The position numbers and the translations under genes are program-made. Below the pieces are notes generated by a model. That model had not been told where the DNA came from. It did no database searches and saw only the letters and a list, made by a program, of their open reading frames with translations. Source: a virus. From it: a stretch of 41,314 nt of DNA. Location of the stretch: the IMG/VR virus record IMGVR_UViG_3300049450_000044, positions 1 through 41,314 of that record; one strand, 5' to 3'. This document shows positions 6,462 to 12,908 of the stretch, piece after piece (the stretch's first letter is position 1; each line of letters opens with the position of its first letter).

Positions 6462-6712
6462 CACTCAACACCGCCTACACCGAGATGGCGATGGAACGGG
6501 TGCGGGCCGATGCGCCGCTGTTCGCGGACTTGCCGCCAGCCGCCGACCCCGAGGACGAGCGCATGGCGGACCTGTTTGCGGGGGACGAATACCAGCGGGT
6601 GTCGGAGGCTGCCTCCAAGCCGCTTCAGGTGCCGCGTGGGTGGGACACTGGGCCTGGGGCGCATGGCACGATCCATCGGACTGGGCGAACGCTGTCGGAG
6701 GCTGCGGAGTGA
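6462..6712 (+). pseudogene. 3' fragment of the disrupted DNA methyltransferase
   Basis: In frame, this reads LNTAYTEMAMERVRADAPLF then ADL, matching LNPEYLAMTQARIEGDAGLF then ASV of the intact methyltransferase near its C terminus. A specific tail follows (DPEDERMADLFAGDEYQ). Nothing upstream in frame supplies catalytic motifs. With the fragment at 4438 it marks an older gene split by the cassette. Internal ATGs at 6486 and 6492 could still allow a short peptide. Confidence 0.65.
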
Positions 6713-6813
6713 GCCACGGGGCGCTGCTTGGGATGATGGTGGTGGGGGTGGTCACGATTGGGGTTGGCTGGGGGTTTATTGTGATGGCGATTGGTCTGAG
6801 GTGCCGGGGATAG
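6709..6813 (+). CDS. Small membrane protein, 34 aa
   Basis: GTG at 6709 overlaps the stop of the preceding frame, and the TAG at 6811-6813 abuts the next ATG. The product is a single hydrophobic helix (GMMVVGVVTIGVGWGFIVM) with a short basic end. It is too short for family assignment; it is supported only by tight packing with its neighbours. Confidence 0.4.
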   Translation: MSHGALLGMMVVGVVTIGVGWGFIVMAIGLRCRG

Positions 6814-7002
6814 ATGATCCTGCAGAACACTCCGTTTCTCTGCTTGGCCTGTCACCACAGGTGGATGCACGACCTGGTGATGGACGCGCCTGCGATGGTC
6901 GTCATTGCCTCGATGCGCGCGGTGCATTGCCCGCAGTGTGAGGCAGGGTGGAAGCGCATTGCGATTGCCACTGAACCGTCGCGTGACGACACGGCCGGAT
7001 AG
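6814..7002 (+). CDS. Small zinc-ribbon protein, 62 aa
   Basis: Two cysteine pairs, CLAC near residue 10 and CPQC near residue 39, are spaced as in a zinc ribbon. Between them is a hydrophobic, Met-rich segment (MVVIASMRAV). The N terminus MILQNTPFLC suggests a soluble or peripheral protein. It starts one base after the preceding stop. Zinc ribbons of this size in phages often bind nucleic acid or partner proteins; the specific role is unknown. Confidence 0.6.
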   Translation: MILQNTPFLCLACHHRWMHDLVMDAPAMVVIASMRAVHCPQCEAGWKRIAIATEPSRDDTAG

Positions 7003-7003
7003 C

Positions 7004-7042
7004 GAGTAGGGGCGGCTTCTGGCGGTTGCCGCCCGGCTACTC
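7004..7042 (+). terminator. Strong GC hairpin after zinc-ribbon gene
   Basis: GAGTAG (7004-7009) pairs with CTACTC (7037-7042), and inside it GGGCGGC pairs with GCCGCCC, leaving a loop of about 11 bases. It begins two bases after the gene's stop. It lacks a T-run but is the most stable stem in this intergenic gap, so a terminator or transcript-end stabiliser is likely. Confidence 0.5.
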
Positions 7043-7153
7043 TCCCGCGCACCTTGCACGGACGCGGTGTGGCATCACAGCACGGTCGAGTCCAACCCGC
7101 AACGACACCAGCCGACATCCATACGCAACGACATCAACACATGGAGACATCTG

Positions 7154-7612
7154 ATGCCAACATTTCGCGTGACCGGCGGGGCGCTGACGCTTGATAGCGT
7201 CGGTGGCAATTATCCGGACAACAGCCTGCCTGGTGATCAGCCTGGCATCGACAACAGCCTGCCCATTCCGCCGCCTCCGTTGGGTGTGTGGCCGCCTCCG
7301 GTGCCGGCGCACCCGATCGTTCCTGCGCCGCCTGGGACGCCGCCTGGCAGCATCTGGCCGCCTGTAGGGGGCTACCTGCCGCCCAAGCCTGACCAGGGGT
7401 TGCCGCCGGGGTCTGGGAGCGCGCCTGGGACGCCTACGCACCCGATTGCACCGCCGCCTGGTGGCCAGGTGCCTGGCACGCCGGAGCATCCGATTGCGGG
7501 CGGGACGTATTGGTGCCTGGTCTACATGCCGAACTACGGCTGGAGCTACCATGCGATTGATCCCAGCCTGCGCCCTGGCATGCCGCTGCCGCCGCACGCA
7601 CAGCCGAAATGA
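7154..7612 (+). CDS. Proline/glycine-rich protein, 152 aa
   Basis: The start at ATG 7154 was preferred over the longer frame because the upstream part lies in the hairpin and spacer region. Residues 1-30 look ordinary (FRVTGGALTLDSVGGNYPDN). Residues 35-120 are dominated by Pro and Gly with recurring P-x-HPI and PPG units (PAHPIVPAPPG, PTHPIAPPPG, PEHPIAGG). The last 35 residues form a compact aromatic end (YWCLVYMPNYGWSYHAIDP). Similar proteins occur in phages of unknown function; a virion-surface or linker role is possible. Confidence 0.6.
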   Translation: MPTFRVTGGALTLDSVGGNYPDNSLPGDQPGIDNSLPIPPPPLGVWPPPVPAHPIVPAPPGTPPGSIWPPVGGYLPPKPDQGLPPGSGSAPGTPTHPIAPPPGGQVPGTPEHPIAGGTYWCLVYMPNYGWSYHAIDPSLRPGMPLPPHAQPK

Positions 7613-7644
7613 CAACGAACAACAAGCCTACAGGGAAGCTTCAC

Positions 7645-8298
7645 ATGAAACACGCGCTGCGCATTACCACGATTGTGGCTGGGGCTTGGTTCTTCCACGC
7701 GCCGGCGCATGCCACGCAAATTATCGCGTTTGGGCAGGTCTCCGGCTCCAATACGCTGACGGCCACCGCCAACGGCGCCGGCACTGCAACGGCGCTCAGC
7801 ACCGATACGGCGATCAGCATCACGCAACTATTCGGGAACGCGCCCACGTCGGGCTTCCTCGACCTCAATGCATCCTCGATCGACGCGGCGGTGGGTGTCG
7901 GGCCGGCTTTGCTCCAGCACTACAGCGGGACATTCGCGATCACCTCGCTCGCCGGCGGTCTCGGCACCAACTTCCTTAGCGGGACGTTCTCGGATGCGGC
8001 GTTTGGATTGGCGACTGGTGAGCAGTTGAGCATCAACGTGGCCAACCCGCCTGATACCTTGTCCCTGACAAGCAGCGTGATCCCGGCGGCCGATCTGGTG
8101 GCGCCGTCCTCGTTCACCCTGTCGCTGTCCAACGTTCTCCCGGCGCTCAGCCTCGACAACGCCACGCTTGCCTCATTCACCGCGTCCTATAGCGGCGTGG
8201 CCAGCGCGACCACGGAGGCTGTGCCGGAGCCGGCGGGCCTGGCGCTGCTGGGCGTGGGGCTGCTGGGGTTGGGGTTGGTGCGGTCGCGGAGGGTGTGA
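7645..8298 (+). CDS. PEP-CTERM sorted secreted protein
   Basis: The ATG at 7645 is preceded by GGGAAG and opens a signal peptide (MKHALRITTIVAGAWFF, cleavage near AHA-TQ). The body (about residues 25-190) is low in charge and rich in Ser/Thr/Ala, as in exported extracellular-matrix proteins. The end is a textbook PEP-CTERM signal: VPEP, a hydrophobic helix GLALLGVGLLGLGLV, then RSRRV. Such tails are cut by exosortase in Gram-negative bacteria. In a phage this is unexpected cargo, probably taken from a host, that could alter the infected cell's surface. A longer start at 7609 is possible. Confidence 0.85.
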   Translation: MKHALRITTIVAGAWFFHAPAHATQIIAFGQVSGSNTLTATANGAGTATALSTDTAISITQLFGNAPTSGFLDLNASSIDAAVGVGPALLQHYSGTFAITSLAGGLGTNFLSGTFSDAAFGLATGEQLSINVANPPDTLSLTSSVIPAADLVAPSSFTLSLSNVLPALSLDNATLASFTASYSGVASATTEAVPEPAGLALLGVGLLGLGLVRSRRV

Positions 8299-8525
8299 TG
8301 AGCGATAAGATCGAGGCCATCAACGATTTGCGGGGCGCCATCAAGGAGACCGCGGCGGAAACGCTGGCGCTGCGGGACGGCATGATCGCCCCTGAAGAGG
8401 CGATTGCGAATATCATGCTGGCGTATCGTCATCTGGAGGACGCGTCTATGCGGCTTGGAAAGGTGCTACAGGCTCTGGATGGCGGCGTCAGCGTCTATGA
8501 CAAGCGCACCACCGTCGGGGCGTGA
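8298..8525 (+). CDS. Acb2/Tad1-hairpin-like small protein
   Basis: This 75-residue protein starts at ATG 8298, overlapping the preceding stop. It is two helices: IEAINDLRGAIKETAAETLAL, then a turn, then EEAIANIMLAYRHLEDASMR followed by LGKVLQALDGG. The second helix pattern (Leu-Glu-x-Ala-x-Met) and overall size resemble the hairpin domain of Acb2 and Tad1, phage sponges that bind cyclic nucleotides to block CBASS or Thoeris immunity. The resemblance is judged by eye. If correct, this would be an anti-defence gene; ligand-binding residues cannot be assigned. Confidence 0.55.
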   Translation: MSDKIEAINDLRGAIKETAAETLALRDGMIAPEEAIANIMLAYRHLEDASMRLGKVLQALDGGVSVYDKRTTVGA

Positions 8526-8746
8526 CCGAGCAGGAGCGCACCAACGGGCTGCTGGCGGGGATCTCGGAGCGGCTGATCAAGGCGCTCCCGCCGGCCATGG
8601 TCGTCCTAGTCCTATTGAATATCGGCACCTTGGGCATGGTCGCGTACATTTTCCAGCACAATTCAGATGCCAGGAATGCGCTGTTGACGAAGATCGTTGA
8701 AAATTGCTTGCTTCGTTCTCCGAAAGAGGGCGATGCGAGCCGCTGA
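8522..8746 (+). CDS. Small membrane protein, 74 aa
   Basis: GTG at 8522 overlaps the preceding stop by four bases. A soluble N terminus (TEQERTNGLLAGISERLIKAL) precedes one membrane helix at about residues 25-45 (AMVVLVLLNIGTLGMVAYIF) and a basic tail with KIVENCLLRSPKEGD. The tail overlaps the convergent GIY-YIG gene by 84 bases, so the last residues may have been altered by that gene's arrival. The function is unknown. Confidence 0.6.
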   Translation: MTEQERTNGLLAGISERLIKALPPAMVVLVLLNIGTLGMVAYIFQHNSDARNALLTKIVENCLLRSPKEGDASR

Positions 8747-9460
8747 TATCTTGGCGCGCTGTTCGGCTGACATGGGGCCTCTTTTCTTGCCCTTCCAAAT
8801 CGCTGAGACGGCAGCGCGAGTTTGTGGGGGACAAGGCCTGCGGTTTTTGCCCTTCAGAGCAGCCGACTGTTTTGCACGCGTCTCTGCGGAACGTTTCACA
8901 CCACGACGTGCGGCCGCCGACTTAGCAATGACTTCCGGAGGCAGTGGTTTGCCCTTCTTGCTGGCGGATAGCTTTGCGCGCCACTCCGGCGAACGGTTCT
9001 GCTGGGCGGCAACTAGTTTGGCAACATGCTCGGGAGACCGGTTGCTTTGAAATGCGGCGATTTGGGCGCGTTGCTGCGCCGACATCGGCGGCATCTTCCG
9101 GCCAATGCGACTGGCTGACATGGCGGCGCGGTGCTCCGCAGTAGCTATCCACCCGCTGGCGCCGTCTCCACCATCTGTCTGGTTGGCCAGAGGCCCGAGC
9201 CCTTTGTCCCAACGGCCGATGGCAGCGATCAGTGCCTTTTCATAGGCGAACGCCACGTCTTCTGTCAGGTTCTCATGCAGTATGATCGATGGAATGCCGC
9301 AACCAGTTGCCTGCATTTTGCGGATAATTCTTTCCTTATGGCGGTTTCGGTTTCCCTGGTATCCGGACTCTCGCCATCGATCTCCCATCCCCTTTCCCAC
9401 GTAGAAAGGGACGCCGGTTTCACGGAACAGGACATAGATGTAGAACTCGTTGGCAGCCAT
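8663..9460 (-). CDS. GIY-YIG homing endonuclease with NUMOD3-type repeats
   Basis: This 265-residue protein starts at 9460 behind a near-perfect AAGGAGG. The N-terminal GIY-YIG nuclease domain (residues 1-95) shows FYIYVLFRETGVPFYVGKG, the conserved Arg in DRWRESG, and a Glu in AFAYEKALI. The rest is a chain of basic repeats of the form (S/A)xE(H/T)RAKxSAAxKGK, typical of NUMOD DNA-binding modules. It interrupts the packed operon in antisense orientation, as expected of a homing gene, and it also brings about 130 bases of 5' noncoding DNA. Confidence 0.9.
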   Translation of the reverse strand: MAANEFYIYVLFRETGVPFYVGKGMGDRWRESGYQGNRNRHKERIIRKMQATGCGIPSIILHENLTEDVAFAYEKALIAAIGRWDKGLGPLANQTDGGDGASGWIATAEHRAAMSASRIGRKMPPMSAQQRAQIAAFQSNRSPEHVAKLVAAQQNRSPEWRAKLSASKKGKPLPPEVIAKSAAARRGVKRSAETRAKQSAALKGKNRRPCPPQTRAAVSAIWKGKKRGPMSAEQRAKISAARIALFRRTKQAIFNDLRQQRIPGI

Positions 9461-9593
9461 ATGATCCTCCTTCCAGGGTCGTTGGTCAGGAGGGCGGTGG
9501 CGTGGCAAGCGCTGCCGTTCTCCGCTGACAAGTATAGCATGGCCTGCTGCGACCGTGAGGCTTCAAAACTTTGATTTTGAAGAGTAGGAACCC

Positions 9594-9803
9594 ATGACGG
9601 ACACCAACGAGGACGGTGATCACGAGCTAGGCCGCAAGCTGACCGAGGCCGGCATCTCGTGGTTCGTCTGCCCGCTGTGCTCCACGATCAGCGTCAATCC
9701 AAACGATGTCCGGGAGCGCTATTGCGGCCGATGCCACCGGTTCGTGGATGATCCGCCGCCCCTGCCGATGGGGTCATACTGGCACCCGGGAGATGAGGCA
9801 TGA
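9594..9803 (+). CDS. Small zinc-ribbon protein, 69 aa
   Basis: Two pairs of cysteines, CPLC near residue 26 and CGRC near residue 44, form a zinc ribbon, with an aromatic SWFVCPL entry and a C-terminal proline-rich DDPPPLPMGSYW tail. It starts at ATG 9594 after the endonuclease insertion, behind TAGGA at 9585-9589, with a short hairpin at 9561-9582 further upstream, and overlaps the next gene by four bases. Similar small phage proteins have no established function. Confidence 0.65.
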   Translation: MTDTNEDGDHELGRKLTEAGISWFVCPLCSTISVNPNDVRERYCGRCHRFVDDPPPLPMGSYWHPGDEA

Positions 9804-9979
9804 GCCAGGACCTGACCGACATCGTGACCATGATGCTGAAGGTCGACGCCAACCACGACCCGTCGGAGGCGAACGAACTGCTGTCGGCCGGGGCGCGGGA
9901 GATCACGCGGCTTCGCACGGCGCTTGCCAAGATAGCAGAGGGAATGAACGCGCCAATCGTGCTTCGTGGCGGGGCGTGA
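9800..9979 (+). CDS. Small hypothetical protein, 59 aa
   Basis: ATG at 9800 overlaps the preceding stop and the frame closes with TGA 9977-9979. The sequence is helical, with a conserved-looking core DPSEANELLSAGAREITRLR followed by a TALAKIAEGMN stretch. It resembles short phage proteins encoded next to zinc ribbons. No function is known. Confidence 0.5.
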   Translation: MSQDLTDIVTMMLKVDANHDPSEANELLSAGAREITRLRTALAKIAEGMNAPIVLRGGA

Positions 9980-10185
9980 GAAAGATTTTCTACCACCCAA
10001 AGGCCGAAGTTCCGACGCTATCAGATTACACCGAAACAGCCCTGCTTTTGGATTAACTGGCACCACCCTACGCTATGATCGTTCTCCGCACCCCGTCCAA
10101 AAGCCGCCCAGACGGCTGAATTATGTTGTGTTCCCCTACTCTCCAAAATGCCCCTTTCCGATAGCTACCCCCAGTCAGGTGCCAG

Positions 10186-10398
10186 TTGCCACAATTGACC
10201 ATCCTAGAACAGGTAGACGAGGCGACATCTCTCGCGCGGAAATCGTTCGCAGTGGGCGACCTGGTGGGCGGCATCGCGGCCATTCAATTGGCAGCACACT
10301 TGCTGCAACTGGCGCGTATCAGCCAAAAAGTAGCCCCGCACTCACACGGGAGATACGGGGCGCTGAAGTTCTCGGACTTATCGCGGACCTCAGTATAG
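10186..10398 (+). CDS. Small hypothetical protein, 70 aa
   Basis: The frame uses TTG at 10186 and has a plausible helical N-terminal half (LTILEQVDEATSLARKSF, then AAIQLAAHLLQLARISQK). The C-terminal 20 residues run through a hairpin at 10326-10362 and into the end of the minus-strand mini-CRISPR array, so the true end may have been altered. The ribosome site is weak. It may be a genuine gene whose 3' end was disrupted by the array. Confidence 0.4.
   Translation: MPQLTILEQVDEATSLARKSFAVGDLVGGIAAIQLAAHLLQLARISQKVAPHSHGRYGALKFSDLSRTSV
10326..10362 (-). terminator. Rho-independent terminator for leftward transcription
   Basis: On the minus strand GCCCCG pairs with CGGGGC around an inner CTC/GAG helix, and the stem is followed by TACTTTTT. 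It lies about 35 bases beyond the last repeat of the minus-strand mini-array, so it is well placed to end the array transcript. It also lies inside the 3' part of a plus-strand frame. Confidence 0.6.
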
Positions 10399-10399
10399 C
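10391..10399 (-). promoter_or_regulatory. Extended -10-like element next to the terminal repeat
   Basis: On the minus strand the sequence TGCTATACT is a close match to an extended -10 box. The same nine bases occur at 9532-9540 ahead of the GIY-YIG gene. A start here would give a transcript of about 60 bases ending at the terminator at 10326. No good -35 box is seen, and part of that region is the terminal CRISPR repeat. Confidence 0.3.
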
Positions 10400-10485
10400 A
10401 CATCCCCGCTGACGCAGGGAACACTCGGCGTCGGTCCAAGGGACTCTGACGACGTGCGGTTCAACCCCGCTTAGCGGGGAAGGCG
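10396..10485 (-). CRISPR. Degenerate mini-CRISPR array, type I-E-like, two repeats and one spacer
   Basis: Read on the minus strand, a 29-nt repeat at 10485-10457 has the CCCCGC/GCGGGG stem and an 8-nt end TTGAACCG, as in type I-E. A 32-nt spacer (10456-10425) follows, then a second 29-nt repeat (10424-10396) beginning GTGTTCCCTGCGTCAGCGGG. The period is exactly 61. The second repeat matches the terminal repeat of the array at 17986 at 22 of its first 24 bases. The spacer translates as HVVRVPWTDA, close to GVISVPWTDE in the adjacent GcrA-like gene. There are no cas genes; a terminator lies downstream. Confidence 0.75.
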
Positions 10486-10517
10486 ACCACCTACCACAAT
10501 CATGGAGGCCAATGCCA

Positions 10518-10802
10518 ATGGCAGACATGAAGGGCGTCATATCCGTTCCCTGGACGGACGAGGAGCGCACGACGCTGCGCCGGATGTGGGCGAATGGCAT
10601 GGGTCCGACGCTCATCGGAAAGCTGCTGGGGCGCTCCCAATACTCCGTCTCCAAGCAGACGCAGGCACTGAAGCTGCCGCGACACCGGCTGCCGCCCGGC
10701 CTGGCGCCGTCGCCGGAACCCCGCCAGCGACCACCACAACCGCTGCGACCCGGCGCCCGCACGCTGCCGCCGCTGCCGAGTGAGATGAACGTACACGAAT
10801 GA
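10518..10802 (+). CDS. GcrA-like DNA-binding protein
   Basis: The start at ATG 10518 is preferred because GGAGG (10504-10508) is nine bases away, whereas the ATG at 10512 is too close. Residues 8-52 (VPWTDEERTTLRRMWANGM, then IGKLLGRSQYSVSKQ) match the N-terminal helix-turn-helix of GcrA-type regulators, including the Trp-Thr-Asp/Glu start. The remaining 40 residues are Pro/Arg-rich and probably disordered. In alphaproteobacteria GcrA controls cell-cycle promoters. A phage copy could recruit polymerase or act in packaging; which one is not visible. Confidence 0.75.
   Translation: MADMKGVISVPWTDEERTTLRRMWANGMGPTLIGKLLGRSQYSVSKQTQALKLPRHRLPPGLAPSPEPRQRPPQPLRPGARTLPPLPSEMNVHE
10533..10564 (+). 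other. Protospacer-like site for spacer 3 (GcrA-like gene)
   Basis: This site matches the spacer of the minus-strand mini-array (10425-10456, read in reverse complement) at 20 of 32 positions. It is preceded by AAG at 10530-10532. Differences fall largely at synonymous or conservative codon positions, so seven of eleven encoded residues agree when the next codon is counted. It is the weakest of the three spacer matches taken alone. Confidence 0.45.
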
Positions 10803-11107
10803 ACGAAGGCGACGAACCAGAGAAGCTGCCGTTATCGGCCAGGCAGATGTCGCTCGATCTGCACCTGTTGGTGCGGGATGTGGAAGGCGGCGGCCCGCTT
10901 GATCTCAATGTCTATGTGCTGGACATCGTCGCTGACCGTGAGGCGCATGTTTGGCCGATCACGGTATGCATCCAACATTCTGGCGGCCCGCCCAAAGCCG
11001 AGAGTTGGGAGACCGCTTTTGACCTGACGCCGCTGGGCGCAGCGACATTGCGGGACTTTCTTGATTTTCTGGTCCGCACCAAACCATGGCTGCCGGAATT
11101 GCCATGA
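10799..11107 (+). CDS. Hypothetical protein before the terminase, 102 aa
   Basis: ATG at 10799 overlaps the preceding stop, and the end overlaps the terminase start by four bases. Features are SARQMSLDLHLLVRDVEGGG, a beta-rich middle (NVYVLDIVADREAHVWPITV) and a C-terminal helix LRDFLDFLVRT. Its position suggests a small terminase or packaging accessory, but no helix-turn-helix is evident and no family was recognised. Confidence 0.6.
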   Translation: MNEGDEPEKLPLSARQMSLDLHLLVRDVEGGGPLDLNVYVLDIVADREAHVWPITVCIQHSGGPPKAESWETAFDLTPLGAATLRDFLDFLVRTKPWLPELP

Positions 11108-12570
11108 GCGACACCACCGCCCCTAATTATGCAGAGACTATGCCACCAAGTTGGGCGGAAGCTATCGCCCGCGCGCCCAATCCGTATGAGGTATCACTCG
11201 CCAGATACGCCCGCGCGCCGATCGCATTTGTTCGGGAAGTGTTGTTGGCTGAACCTGACGACTGGCAGATGAAGGTGCTGCGGGCGCTGGCGAGGGGGCA
11301 TACGCGGATTGCGGTGCGCAGCTGCCACGGGCCTGGCAAGACCGCGCTGGCGGCGTGGGTGGCGGTGTGGTTCTCGAACACCAGGGCACCGTTCAAGCTG
11401 GCGATGACGGCACCATCCTCTCCCCAGTTGTTCGATGCCCTCTATCCCGAGGTGATCAAGTGGCTGGATCGGTTGCCGGGGGCGTGGCGTGAGTTGTGGC
11501 ATGTGACCAGCGACCACATCACGCTGAAGAGCAACCCGGAGTGTTTTATTACGGCGAGGACCAGCAGGCCCGAGACCCCTGAAGCCCTTGCCGGCCTGCA
11601 CTCGGACAACATCCTGCTGGTGGTGGATGAGGCGTCTGGTGTGCCTGAGCAGGTGTTCGAGGCGGCATCGGGGTCGATGAGCAGTGCGGGGGCGATCACG
11701 CTGCTGATCGGCAATCCGACGCGGTCATCCGGGTTCTTCTGGAAGGCGTTCATGTTGGAAAGGGATCGGTGGTTCACCATGAAGGTGGGCTACCAGGACA
11801 GCCCGCGGGTGACGCAGGATTTCGCTGATGAGATTGCCGGGCGGTATGGCGCCGACAGCAATGCGTATCGGGTGCGGGTGCTGGGGGAATTTCCGCTGGC
11901 TGATGCCGATACGCTGATCCCGGCCGAGTTGGTTGACGGCGCGATGGTAAGGGACACCCCATTAGACGGCTCTGCCGAGATCTGGGGCGTCGATGTGGCG
12001 CGGTTCGGAACTGATGCGTCGGTGCTGATCAAGCGGCGGGGCAACGTGGTGCCTGAGATGCCGCGCAGCTTCCACCAGCTGGATACCATGATGCTGGCGG
12101 GGGCGATCAAGGCGGAATGGGATGCCCAGATCACCAAGCCGGTGCTGATCTGTATCGATGTCATCGGGATCGGGGCGGGGGTCGTGGATCGGCTGAACGA
12201 GCAGGGGCTGCCGATCCTCGGGGTCAACGTCTCGGAATCGCCCTCCACCACCGGGCGCTATGCGCGGCTGCGCGATGAGCTGTGGGTGCGGTGCAAGGAG
12301 TGGTTGTCGTCGCGTGCGGTTCGGCTGCCGCGCCATGAGCGGCTGAGGGACGACCTGGTGGCGCCGCGCTATGCGTTCCTGAGCGATGGCCGGCTGAAGG
12401 TCGAGGACAAGAACAGCATGCGGGCCCGGGGATTGCCGAGTTGCGACTATGCCGATGCGCTCAACCTGACGTTCTGTCAGCAGGGGCTGGGGGTGGGCTC
12501 GGGGATGAGCGGCGGGATCTACGACAAGGTGGGCATGCGGATGGAACTGGGTGCCGAGGTGGAGGTATGA
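11104..12570 (+). CDS. terL: Terminase large subunit
   Basis: This 488-residue packaging motor has an ATPase with Walker A SCHGPGKT (about residue 80) and Walker B ILLVVDEASG (about residue 178), then a C-terminal RNase H-like nuclease with Asp residues in WGVDVARFGTDAS and ICIDVIGIGAG. The enzyme translocates DNA into the prohead and cuts it at headful or site ends. The ATG at 11104 overlaps the preceding stop; the longer start at 11086 would overlap more. It leads the structural operon. Confidence 0.93.
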   Translation: MSDTTAPNYAETMPPSWAEAIARAPNPYEVSLARYARAPIAFVREVLLAEPDDWQMKVLRALARGHTRIAVRSCHGPGKTALAAWVAVWFSNTRAPFKLAMTAPSSPQLFDALYPEVIKWLDRLPGAWRELWHVTSDHITLKSNPECFITARTSRPETPEALAGLHSDNILLVVDEASGVPEQVFEAASGSMSSAGAITLLIGNPTRSSGFFWKAFMLERDRWFTMKVGYQDSPRVTQDFADEIAGRYGADSNAYRVRVLGEFPLADADTLIPAELVDGAMVRDTPLDGSAEIWGVDVARFGTDASVLIKRRGNVVPEMPRSFHQLDTMMLAGAIKAEWDAQITKPVLICIDVIGIGAGVVDRLNEQGLPILGVNVSESPSTTGRYARLRDELWVRCKEWLSSRAVRLPRHERLRDDLVAPRYAFLSDGRLKVEDKNSMRARGLPSCDYADALNLTFCQQGLGVGSGMSGGIYDKVGMRMELGAEVEV

Positions 12571-12905
12571 GCGACGCCCCACAGGACGCCGGCCTCGATG
12601 TCATGTTGCTGCCGGCCGATAATGGCGAGGGAATGGAAGTTACTGTCTTTGACGGTGATCAGCCGGTGCTGGAGGTGGGCATCATTGATCTGGTTGCGAG
12701 ATGGGCAGAGCTGGAGACCGTCGAGGGGGAACTGCATCCGTATCTTGATAGCACGCTCAACGTATTGAGCGACATGACATACGCAATCATCAAGGTGGTG
12801 GAGCGAATGGAACAGGACGATCCGCACCGTGCTGTACTGCTGGAAATCTACACACAGGCTTACGACTACACGCAGGATCTTGTGAAGGCGTTGACGGATG
12901 ACTGA
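12567..12905 (+). CDS. Hypothetical acidic protein, 112 aa
   Basis: ATG at 12567 follows GGAGGT and overlaps the terminase stop. The product is acidic with two visible segments: a beta-rich part (GMEVTVFDGDQPVLEVGIID) and long helices in the C-terminal half (TLNVLSDMTYAIIKVVERME, then LEIYTQAYDYTQDLVKAL). It lies between terminase and portal genes, so a packaging or head-assembly accessory is possible. No family was recognised. Confidence 0.6.
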   Translation: MSDAPQDAGLDVMLLPADNGEGMEVTVFDGDQPVLEVGIIDLVARWAELETVEGELHPYLDSTLNVLSDMTYAIIKVVERMEQDDPHRAVLLEIYTQAYDYTQDLVKALTDD

Positions 12906-12908
12906 GCT

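Noticed and set aside
7154-7612. Collagen-like or tail-fibre protein
   Set aside because: The sequence is Pro/Gly-rich but lacks a regular Gly-x-y repeat, so no collagen-like fibre was called.
10326-10362. Possible third repeat of the minus-strand mini-array
   Set aside because: It has a GCCCCG/CGGGGC stem and some likeness to the terminal repeat, but its stem is 70 rather than 61 bases from the neighbouring one and it is followed by a T-run, so a terminator explains it better.
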